This document shows, in pieces, positions 5,327 through 12,662 of a stretch of DNA of 15,377 bases. A program made the position numbers and the translations under genes. The notes beneath the pieces are model-generated. The model was not told where the DNA came from, made no database searches, and saw nothing but the letters and a program-made list of their open reading frames with translations. Source of the DNA: an uncultured Eubacteriales bacterium (lineage in GTDB: Bacteria; Bacillota; Clostridia; Christensenellales; Borkfalkiaceae); NCBI GenBank assembly GCA_900543915.1, contig UQTB01000037.1:1-15377 (forward strand), in the 5' to 3' direction. How positions within the stretch are numbered: the first letter of the stretch is position 1; each line of letters begins with the position of its first letter.

Positions 5327-6766
5327 ATGAAAAAAATAGTTGCGCTGCTGTGCGCGTTGCTTCTTTCGGTGAGCTGCTTTTCCGCCTGCGACGGCTGCGC
5401 GCCGAATCCGCCGGAGGGCGAGGTCGAAGGCGTTGTCGATCCGTCCGCGCCCAAGGAAACGCTCCCGGACTATCTGGAGCAGGACGAAAAGGAGTTCAAT
5501 ATCGGCATGTGGGTGGGCATTCCCGAACAGCGCTCGATCCTGGACGAATACGACCGCGTGACCGGAACGGAAGCCTGGACGCAGGAGGCGTTCGAGGAGC
5601 AGTACCGCTGGATCGCGGAGGCCGGTTTTACCATTGCGTCTTCGCCGACCGGCATTTCCTCTCCCGCGCACATTCTCCGCTCTCTGGACGCGGCGGAAAA
5701 GGCGGGGATCAAACGGCTCGTGTGGGACGAACGCGTGAATACCGTACTGCTGAATACGATGATCTCCGACAAAGAGGCGATCCAGCAGGCGCGCCGCATC
5801 ATGGCGGAGTATTCCGATCACCCTGCGTTTTGCGGCAACATGATCACGGACGAACCGCAGATGCGCGAATACGATGCGCTCGGCGTGGGGGCAAGAAGGT
5901 ATAAAGAGGCTTTCCCCGACAAGATGTACTATCTCAATCTGTTCCCCGTCGTCGCGACGTCCGAACAGCTGGGCACGGATTCCTACGATACGTACCTCTC
6001 CGCGTACGTGGAAAAGGTCTCGTCCGACTATCTCTGCTACGATCACTATCCGCTCCTGCCCGCGCAGGGCGGAGGCAGCCGGTTCGTGGATGACTTCCTC
6101 TATAATATGGAGCTCGCGCAGAAACACATGGAAGAGAGCAAGGGGGAGGTCTGGACCTTCCTGCAGTCCATGGGGTATTCCATCAAGAAAGACCCCGACT
6201 GTGTGGAGGATTTCCGCGCGCAGGTCGCGGCTTCGCTCGCGTACGGGCTGAAGGGGATTCAGTGGTTCTGCTATTATTCGCCCGGCTACGGCGGCAACGA
6301 GGGCTTTACGCCCGCCATCATCACGCTGGACGGGAAGAAGACGGCGAAATACGACATGGTGAAGGAAGTCAACAACGAGATTCTCGCCTTTGACGACGTC
6401 TATCTGAACTTCGAGTGGCAGCGCGCGATGACCTTCGTCGGCAGCGAAAACGCCTCCGGCAAGAACGCGGCGTTCAACTATCTGACCACCGTGAACGAGC
6501 ACGAACGCATCGCGGACATGAAGAACACGCAGGATCTCGTCGCGGGCGTCTTTCAGGATGTGGACGGCAGAGACGGCTTCCTGTTCGCGAATTACGACGC
6601 GCCCACTTCGTCTGCGGTCAACGCGCTGCGCGTCGCCTTCGACAACTGCACGCAGGCGGTCTGCTACATAAACGGGGAGAAAAGAGAAGTCGCCGTAAAC
6701 AACGGCGTCGTCAACCTGGAACTGAACGCGGGGGATTACGCGTTTATCATACCCCTGAATCTTTAA
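5327..6766 (+). CDS. Surface lipoprotein with TIM-barrel glycosidase-like domain
   Basis: 479 residues; an upstream in-frame ATG at 5297 is less likely because GGAGG (5316-5320) lies six bases before this one. A lipoprotein signal peptide (positive start, hydrophobic 4-18, lipobox FSAC with Cys21) puts it on the outer face of the membrane, followed by an acidic/proline linker to about residue 55. The body looks like a (beta/alpha)8 glycosidase: IGMWVG (59-64), WDERVN (133-138), NMITDEPQ (171-178, Asp175-Glu176), YLCYDHYPL (235-243), VWTFLQ (275-280), GLKGIQWFCYYSPG (307-320), then a C-terminal beta-rich domain (about 365-479). The same blocks occur in the same order in the protein at 12663-13754, so the two are paralogues. 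Glu176 is a candidate acid/base. I cannot assign a known glycoside hydrolase family; a non-catalytic glycan-binding role is possible. First gene of the operon, 15 bases before the binding-protein gene. Confidence 0.8.
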   Translation: MKKIVALLCALLLSVSCFSACDGCAPNPPEGEVEGVVDPSAPKETLPDYLEQDEKEFNIGMWVGIPEQRSILDEYDRVTGTEAWTQEAFEEQYRWIAEAGFTIASSPTGISSPAHILRSLDAAEKAGIKRLVWDERVNTVLLNTMISDKEAIQQARRIMAEYSDHPAFCGNMITDEPQMREYDALGVGARRYKEAFPDKMYYLNLFPVVATSEQLGTDSYDTYLSAYVEKVSSDYLCYDHYPLLPAQGGGSRFVDDFLYNMELAQKHMEESKGEVWTFLQSMGYSIKKDPDCVEDFRAQVAASLAYGLKGIQWFCYYSPGYGGNEGFTPAIITLDGKKTAKYDMVKEVNNEILAFDDVYLNFEWQRAMTFVGSENASGKNAAFNYLTTVNEHERIADMKNTQDLVAGVFQDVDGRDGFLFANYDAPTSSAVNALRVAFDNCTQAVCYINGEKREVAVNNGVVNLELNAGDYAFIIPLNL

Positions 6767-6781
6767 AAGGAGGAAAGCAAC

Positions 6782-8242
6782 ATGAAAAAACTGGCGGCGG
6801 TATTTACGGCGCTGCTGATGCTCGTCGCGGGCGCGGCGGTATCGGCGGGCTGCGGCGACACGAGGGAGACTTTCGACGGGGTCGTCGTAGTCAACAACGG
6901 AGACGCCATCTACCATGAGGACGCGATGAAAGAGGGCGCGGAGGAGCCCGTTCACCTGAAGATCGGCTTCACCGAGGCGGGATTCGGCAGGGAATGGATC
7001 GTCGAGCTGTCCAAGGCGTTCGTCCGCGAAAACAAGGACGTCTACATCGAGCTGGAGGGCGATCCCGTGCTGGCGAGCTCTCTCTTTACCAAGCTGGACA
7101 CGGGCAAGAACCTGGCGGATATCTTCATTCCCCTGAACAGCGCCTGGGAAACCTATGCCTATAAGGGGAAGATCGAGCCGCTGGACGATCTGTATACCCA
7201 AAAGCCGGACGGTGCGTCGGGAGAAACGGTCGCGGAACTGATGGACGACGTCTACCGGGAATATTGCAGCCTTACCACCAAGGACGGCACGCACTATTAC
7301 GCGTTCCCCTGGAACGCGACGGTGACGGGCATCGTGTACAACAAGGGAATGTTCCGGCAATACGGCTGGGAGATTCCGGAGACGACGGCGGAGCTGAAGA
7401 CCCTCTGCGACACGATTCTGGAAGATACCGGCGGGGCGGTCAAGCCCTTCGCGTATCCCGGCAAGATCGGCGGCTACTTCGACTACATCGGCTCCACCTG
7501 GTGGATGCAGGCGGTGGGGCTGGAAAGCTACAAGAGTTTCTGGGCGTTCGGCGGGCCCGAAGTCTATGATCCGGCGCAGGCGCCCGCTTCGGGCAAGCGC
7601 ATCGCCCTGGATGAGTTCTCCAAGTTTTTCAAACTGGAGACCGGTTACGCCGTGAGCGGCTCCATGGGGAAGGATCACACCACCTCTCAGATGGACTTCA
7701 TGCGCGGACAGGCGGCGATGATCGTCAACGCGAACTGGATGGAGAGCGAGATGAAGACCAACACGCCCGAGGGCTTTGAAATGGGGCTGATGCCCGTTCC
7801 CTTCATCGAAAACGCCTATGCGGAAAACGGAACGCCCGTGCAGTATAACTACGTTACGCCGCCCGACTACATGATCATTCCCGCGGAAGCGGCGCAGAAA
7901 GAACTCGCAAAGGAATTTTTGCTGTTCTCCTGCCGCAAAGAGATGCTGCAGCAATATACCGAGATCACCGGAAGCCCCCGTCCCTTCGCATACGACATGC
8001 CGTCCGAGGAAAACCTGACGGACTTTGCGAAGGACGTATTGAGAATCCGCGAGGAATCCGTCGGGTACTTCGATTTCAGCCGCGAAAACGTCTATATGGG
8101 CGGCTATGCGAAGAAATATCTGAACGGAGGCGATCCCTACTCCATGCTGGTGCGCGGCGAGACCACGGGCATCCGCTTCTGCAATCAGGAGTTTGCCGAG
8201 GCGGATAAAGAATGGTCCACCTGGCTGACCTCCAGCAATTAG
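6782..8242 (+). CDS. Sugar ABC transporter substrate-binding lipoprotein
   Basis: This is the extracellular solute-binding protein (family 1, CUT1 type) that delivers an oligosaccharide to the two permeases encoded at 8251 and 11813. Of its 486 residues, 1-23 are a lipoprotein signal peptide ending SAG with the lipidated Cys24. A flexible linker follows to about residue 55. The fold signature includes VTGIVYNKGMFRQYGWEIPE and, later, DFMRGQAAMIVNANWMESEM, both characteristic of the family. Several Trp and Tyr residues (for example STWWMQ) would line the sugar site. AAAAGGAGG precedes the ATG. The stop codon overlaps the ribosome binding site of the following permease gene. The ligand is unknown. 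Confidence 0.92.
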   Translation: MKKLAAVFTALLMLVAGAAVSAGCGDTRETFDGVVVVNNGDAIYHEDAMKEGAEEPVHLKIGFTEAGFGREWIVELSKAFVRENKDVYIELEGDPVLASSLFTKLDTGKNLADIFIPLNSAWETYAYKGKIEPLDDLYTQKPDGASGETVAELMDDVYREYCSLTTKDGTHYYAFPWNATVTGIVYNKGMFRQYGWEIPETTAELKTLCDTILEDTGGAVKPFAYPGKIGGYFDYIGSTWWMQAVGLESYKSFWAFGGPEVYDPAQAPASGKRIALDEFSKFFKLETGYAVSGSMGKDHTTSQMDFMRGQAAMIVNANWMESEMKTNTPEGFEMGLMPVPFIENAYAENGTPVQYNYVTPPDYMIIPAEAAQKELAKEFLLFSCRKEMLQQYTEITGSPRPFAYDMPSEENLTDFAKDVLRIREESVGYFDFSRENVYMGGYAKKYLNGGDPYSMLVRGETTGIRFCNQEFAEADKEWSTWLTSSN

Positions 8243-8250
8243 GAGGCGGC

Positions 8251-9213
8251 ATGAAAACGGAAATCGCTGCCGCGCAGGATAACGCGGTCAGGCGGGAAAA
8301 GCGGAAGGCTTCCGTCCGGCGCGGGCTGTTCATCGCATCCTTTATCGGGATTCCCATTCTGCACTTTCTCGTGTTTTTCGTCTATACGAACGCGGATACC
8401 ATCCTGCTCTCCTTTCAGACGTTCGACAATATGACCGGCGGGTACAAATGGGTGGGGTTCCGCAATTACAGCGAGTTTTTTCACCAGTTCGTCACGCCGA
8501 ATACGGTGCTGCCGAAGGCGATACGGAATTCAATTTACTTCTTTTTGCTGAATGATTTTGTCATTCTGCCGCTGTCGTTCTTCGCCGCGTTTTTTCTCTA
8601 CAAGAAAATGCCGCTGGGAAACGTGTTCCGCGTGCTGTTCTTTATCCCTTCCATCATTTCGGTCGTGGTGCTGACCATGCTGTTCTCGTTCATGTTCGAC
8701 AGCTCTATCGGCGTCGTAGACAGTTTGCTGAGGGCGATCGGTCTGGAGCGCGTTATCCCCGATCTCGGGTGGTTCGGCGATAAGCGGACGGCAATGCCCC
8801 TGCTGCTGTTGTACTGCGTGTGGGCGGGCATCGGCTACAACGTCGTACTGCTCTCGGGCGCGATGAGCCGCGTCCCCTCGGAAATCGTGGAGTCCGGCCG
8901 GCTGGACGGGCTGACCATGTTCCGCGAAATGCGGTCGATCACGCTGCCGCTGACGGGCTCTACGATCTCGACGCTCCTCATGATGGGCGTCACGGTGATC
9001 TTCACGCTGTTCATGCAGCCGCAGCTGATCACGAACGGCGGCCCGAACGGGGAGACGTATACGATCGCGCTCTATATCGTCAACGCGATCAGGAGCGACG
9101 GCAACCTGACCATGGGCGCGACGGTGGGAATCCTCTGCGCGCTGGTGGGAACGCCCATCGTACTCGTCGTCAGAAAAGTGCTGGAAAAAGTTTTTCCGGT
9201 TTATGAATATTAA
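8251..9213 (+). CDS. Sugar ABC transporter permease, MalF/UgpA-like
   Basis: This is an inner-membrane subunit of a CUT1 carbohydrate importer, 320 residues. It has a basic cytoplasmic N-terminus (13-24), a first transmembrane helix at about 25-45, a periplasm-side segment, and five more helices (about 92-117, 125-149, 181-204, 236-258, 285-306). The ATPase-contact EAA loop is at 211-233 (E.VESGRLDG...F..I.LPL). The open frame begins at 8212, but the ATG at 8251 is preceded by AGGAGG at 8241-8246, only four bases away, and this start gives a normal N-terminus. It partners the MalG-like protein at 11813, although a 2.5-kb gene separates them, which is unusual for this transporter class. Confidence 0.92.
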   Translation: MKTEIAAAQDNAVRREKRKASVRRGLFIASFIGIPILHFLVFFVYTNADTILLSFQTFDNMTGGYKWVGFRNYSEFFHQFVTPNTVLPKAIRNSIYFFLLNDFVILPLSFFAAFFLYKKMPLGNVFRVLFFIPSIISVVVLTMLFSFMFDSSIGVVDSLLRAIGLERVIPDLGWFGDKRTAMPLLLLYCVWAGIGYNVVLLSGAMSRVPSEIVESGRLDGLTMFREMRSITLPLTGSTISTLLMMGVTVIFTLFMQPQLITNGGPNGETYTIALYIVNAIRSDGNLTMGATVGILCALVGTPIVLVVRKVLEKVFPVYEY

Positions 9214-9226
9214 AGGAGGAATCAAG

Positions 9227-11725
9227 ATGACTAAGACAGGCAAGAAAACAGGGAGGGCGATTTTCGCCGCCGCGCTCGCGGCGTGCGTGGCTCTTTCCGC
9301 ATTCGCGGGCTACCCCGCGCAGAAGGCCGGAGCGGCGACCAAACGCACCGCCGTCGCGGAAACGCTGCTTCTGTCCAGCGGGCGCATCAATCCCGCGGAC
9401 TGGGAAACGGTGGGCAACGCGGAGGCTTTCGCGGTGACCAACAACGGCAGCATCTTTGAGTTCGCCGCCGCTCCCTTCCCGGGGAACCGCATCATGGCGT
9501 ACGATCCGATCGCAGCGGGCAAGGGCTTTTCCATGTATTTCGACGTGATCAAGACGGATGCCGCCGCGGCGAAGCTGAACCTCTCCGGCATGACGGAGGG
9601 GGTCGACTACGGCGCGAAGAGCAATGTGTTCATGAGCTCGCTGGGGCTGGATCCCGGCGCGGGAACGGACTGGACGGCGGCAGATTTCGACAGGACGATC
9701 TACACGCCGGACGGAAGCGCGGTCTCCGAAGTCTCCAACGTCACGCTGGAGGCGGGGTACCGCTACGTATTCACCATGCGCCCGAACGCCGAGGATCCGA
9801 CGCGGGGAGACTTCCTCTTCGGGAAAGCGAAGATCTCCGAGCTGAACGGGGCGGAAGTTCAGGAGCAGTCGCTCATCAAAAAGCTGCTGCACATCGACAA
9901 CGCCAAGGAGCACTACGCCCATCTCTACGCGGAGACGACCGGGGGAGCCGTCGCGATCGACAACTTCCTCGTCAAGGACAGCGACGGCGCCGTCAAGTGC
10001 GATCTGGATTTTTCGGACGCTTCCAAAATCTCCGGTTCCGCTACGCCCGTGGAGGGCGGCATTTACTGCTCGGGCGGCGGGACGAAATACGATACGTATC
10101 TCACGCTCAACAGCCCTGCGGCGGGCGACCGTCTGGTCACTTATCTCCCCATCGAAAAGGACGATAAGAGCGAAGACGCCGTTCGTATGAGCATATCCGT
10201 CCGACTGGACGGCGCGGCGGGAAAAGCCGGCGTCCTTTTCGGCATGGAAGACGGCAGCGCGGCGGTCGGCGCGGAAAACACTTCGTTCCTCTATTTTGAA
10301 CGCGGCGAGACCACCGACAGGGTGAACGTGCAGGTAGGATCCAAGGCGGGCACGGCGCAGGATCTGGGCGTCGCCCTCACGGACTTTACCCGCCTGGACG
10401 TCGCCGTCAGATCGAACGGCACGCTGACCGTTTCGGTCGGCGGGGAAGTGAAAGCGACGTTTACCGGCTGCGCGTTCGAGGGATATATCGGACTCATGAC
10501 GGACGGCACGGCGGGCGCGCAGCTCTCCTTCCTGCCGGAGCTTAAAATCGACACCTACGTGTATGTCGAGGGCGCGGGAAAGAATCTGGAAAACAATTTC
10601 GACAGCGGCTGGTTGAACGAGAACAATTATATCAAGGACGGCCACCCCGCGACGACGCTGGGCGCGGCGGGGAACGATGTCGTGCTGCAAGACGGCATTC
10701 TCCTGTTCGACGGCACGAGCGACGGCACGCACTTTGCCTTCCATGAGACCTATGCGGATTTCATTCTGCAGTTCGACTGGATCAATTACCCGTGGGAAGA
10801 CCGCCCCACCAAAGAGGACGGGAGCGTCTATAACAAGCCGAAACCCGCGGAGGGCAGGGGCGTGGAGCTATACAGCCCCCTCGGCATCAGCTTCGGCAAG
10901 ACCGCTCCGTCGGGCGGCTGGACGGAAAATTATCTCATCAGATTGTTTGACGACCTGAATATCGTGCAGGAGATCAAGACGGGCAATATCGTCACCATGG
11001 GTTCCGGCTTTGCCAACGCCGAGCAGGCGGCGGATATTCAGCCGGGCAAGATCGACTTTTACGAAAACACCGTAAACATCAAGCTGGTCGTCCGCAACAA
11101 CGAGGCGCAGGTCTGGGGCGCGGTGCACAACGACCCCGCGGAAACGCCCGAGCATAAGCTGCTCGCGACCTTTGCGGTGGAAAATTACATGGGCTACGTC
11201 TCCATCTCCACGACGGAGGCCGGCTATTTCGGCATCGACAACCTGCGCATGACCAACATCGACGGCTGGACGGACGAACAGGTCTCTGCGTATGAAAATT
11301 ATAAGGAGATCGCCGCCGAAGAAAAGCCCGATCCCGTACAGCTCGAGACGCCCGTTCTTACGCTGAACGATAAGACCGTGACCTGGAACGAGGTGGAGCA
11401 TGCGGCGGGATATGAAGTGTACGTCAACGGCGAAAAACAGGGCGAGACCATCCACGTATGCACCTTTACGTTCGAGGAAACGGAAGCGGGCACGTATCGG
11501 ATCACCGTCAAAGCGCTGGGTGACGGCGACCTCTATCTGGACAGCGCGGAGAGCGCGGCGCAGGAGATCGTCATTACAGAGCAGGGGGGGAACAAGCCCG
11601 ATCCGACCCCCGATCCCGGCGAAGGCGGCTGCGACTGCGGCGGGCAGATCTCCGCGGTGCTGGCGCCGGCGGCAGTCGCGCTGCTGGGCGCGGCGGCGTT
11701 CCTTCTGAGAAAGAAGCGCGGTTAA
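9227..11725 (+). CDS. Secreted, membrane-anchored multidomain beta-sandwich protein
   Basis: 832 residues; the ATG has GGAGG (9215-9219) seven bases upstream, whereas an upstream ATG at 9203 has none. A signal peptide covers about 1-37 (possible cleavage after AGA or AFA). Three beta-rich segments follow, at about 45-255, 256-440 and 453-680. Each ends in short Tyr/Phe-Gly-x-Ile-x-x-Asp-Asn or similar strands seen in concanavalin/laminin-G-like jelly-rolls; the third (ILLFDG, FILQFDW, GYFGIDNLRMT) is the most convincing. Residues about 705-786 resemble a fibronectin type III domain (VTWNEVEHAAGYEVYVNG). A Pro/Asp linker leads to GCDCGG (801-806), a hydrophobic helix (808-827) and RKKRG, so the protein is anchored by its C-terminus with everything else outside the cell. 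No catalytic motif is recognised; glycan binding is the likely role by fold and context. It lies between the two permease genes. Confidence 0.8.
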   Translation: MTKTGKKTGRAIFAAALAACVALSAFAGYPAQKAGAATKRTAVAETLLLSSGRINPADWETVGNAEAFAVTNNGSIFEFAAAPFPGNRIMAYDPIAAGKGFSMYFDVIKTDAAAAKLNLSGMTEGVDYGAKSNVFMSSLGLDPGAGTDWTAADFDRTIYTPDGSAVSEVSNVTLEAGYRYVFTMRPNAEDPTRGDFLFGKAKISELNGAEVQEQSLIKKLLHIDNAKEHYAHLYAETTGGAVAIDNFLVKDSDGAVKCDLDFSDASKISGSATPVEGGIYCSGGGTKYDTYLTLNSPAAGDRLVTYLPIEKDDKSEDAVRMSISVRLDGAAGKAGVLFGMEDGSAAVGAENTSFLYFERGETTDRVNVQVGSKAGTAQDLGVALTDFTRLDVAVRSNGTLTVSVGGEVKATFTGCAFEGYIGLMTDGTAGAQLSFLPELKIDTYVYVEGAGKNLENNFDSGWLNENNYIKDGHPATTLGAAGNDVVLQDGILLFDGTSDGTHFAFHETYADFILQFDWINYPWEDRPTKEDGSVYNKPKPAEGRGVELYSPLGISFGKTAPSGGWTENYLIRLFDDLNIVQEIKTGNIVTMGSGFANAEQAADIQPGKIDFYENTVNIKLVVRNNEAQVWGAVHNDPAETPEHKLLATFAVENYMGYVSISTTEAGYFGIDNLRMTNIDGWTDEQVSAYENYKEIAAEEKPDPVQLETPVLTLNDKTVTWNEVEHAAGYEVYVNGEKQGETIHVCTFTFEETEAGTYRITVKALGDGDLYLDSAESAAQEIVITEQGGNKPDPTPDPGEGGCDCGGQISAVLAPAAVALLGAAAFLLRKKRG

Positions 11726-11760
11726 ACAGCCCGCGGACGGAAACATTTGGCAAACAGTCG

Positions 11761-11786
11761 TCCCGGCGGAGGAGACTCCGCCGGGA
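11761..11786 (+). other. Intercistronic stem-loop with GAGA tetraloop
   Basis: An 11-bp perfect stem (TCCCGGCGGAG with CTCCGCCGGGA) closes on GAGA, a GNRA tetraloop. No T-run follows, so it is not a terminator. It fills the only sizeable gap (87 bases) inside the operon, between the large surface-protein gene and the second permease gene, and may protect the upstream mRNA from 3' decay, giving more of the surface proteins than of the downstream products. Confidence 0.75.
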
Positions 11787-11812
11787 AAGAATTATGGAGA
11801 AAGGATTTGGAT

Positions 11813-12661
11813 ATGGAGAAAAAGCTGCTGCATGAAAAGGTCTGGATGTGGATTGTGTTCGCGATTTTTGTTCTTTATTCGCTCACGCTCATCTTTCCCT
11901 TCGTTTGGTGTTTCTACAATTCGTTCAAAGCCAACGACGAGTTCTTTCTGGACGTATGGAGCCTCCCGAAGGAGTGGCTTTTTTCCAATTGGGTTGACTC
12001 ATTTACGCTTTCCGTCAACGGGGTGAATATCCTCGGCATGTACGGCAACAGTATCTTTATGACGGTGGCCTGCACGGGCATCAGCATCATGATGTCGGCG
12101 ATGACCTCCTACATCATCGCCAAGTACAGGTTCAGAGGAAGCATGTTCTTCTACTCCGCCGCGTTCGTTCTGATGATGATTCCCTCCATGGGGTCCATGT
12201 CCGCGATGTACAAAATGTACAACGATCTGGGGCTATACGATACCTACCTCGGCATCATCATCGGTTCGTTCGGCGGGTTCGGCACGGGTTTCGTTCTGCT
12301 GTACGGGTTCTTCAAGAACCTGGACTGGAGCTATGCGGAAGCCGCGTCCGTGGACGGCGCGGGGCACTATACCATCTTTTTCCGCATCATGTTCCCCATG
12401 GCGCTGCCCGGCATCGTGGCGGTGGCGATCCTCTCCGCGATCGGCGTGTGGAACGACTATTTTACCGTCTATATGTACGCGCCCAGCAAAACTACGATCG
12501 CAGTCGGTTTGCAGGGACTGGTCGATCAGATGAAGTATCGCGCGAATTATCCGCTTTTGTTTGCGGTGATGCTGATATCTCTCATCCCCATTCTCACTGT
12601 GTTCGGCATATTTCAAAAGACTATCATGGAAAATACGACGGTCGGAGGGCTGAAGGGCTGA
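11813..12661 (+). CDS. Sugar ABC transporter permease, MalG/UgpE-like
   Basis: This is the second inner-membrane subunit of the CUT1 importer, 282 residues. It has six transmembrane helices (about 12-32, 78-103, 110-130, 145-165, 198-218, 247-268). The EAA loop is textbook: YAEAASVDGAGHYTIFFRIM at 174-193, then FPMALPG. The C-terminal tail ends with TTVGGLKG, the glycine-lysine-glycine ending common in MalG-like proteins. The open frame could extend upstream to a TTG at 11747, but that would run through the stem-loop; the ATG at 11813 with AAGGA seven bases before it is preferred. No ATP-binding protein gene accompanies the two permeases, so a shared MsmX/MsmK-type ATPase from elsewhere is expected. 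The stop is one base before the next ATG. Confidence 0.92.
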   Translation: MEKKLLHEKVWMWIVFAIFVLYSLTLIFPFVWCFYNSFKANDEFFLDVWSLPKEWLFSNWVDSFTLSVNGVNILGMYGNSIFMTVACTGISIMMSAMTSYIIAKYRFRGSMFFYSAAFVLMMIPSMGSMSAMYKMYNDLGLYDTYLGIIIGSFGGFGTGFVLLYGFFKNLDWSYAEAASVDGAGHYTIFFRIMFPMALPGIVAVAILSAIGVWNDYFTVYMYAPSKTTIAVGLQGLVDQMKYRANYPLLFAVMLISLIPILTVFGIFQKTIMENTTVGGLKG

Positions 12662-12662
12662 T

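Noticed and set aside
5159..7954. A 931-codon open frame on the minus strand across the lipoprotein and binding-protein genes
   Set aside because: It is the antisense shadow of two clear plus-strand genes in GC-rich DNA; its translation is rich in Arg, His and Val with no recognisable domain, and no ribosome binding site or promoter fits.
9170..10744. A 524-codon minus-strand frame opposite the large surface protein
   Set aside because: Same antisense artefact; the plus-strand frame has a signal peptide, domains and a membrane anchor, and this one has nothing recognisable.
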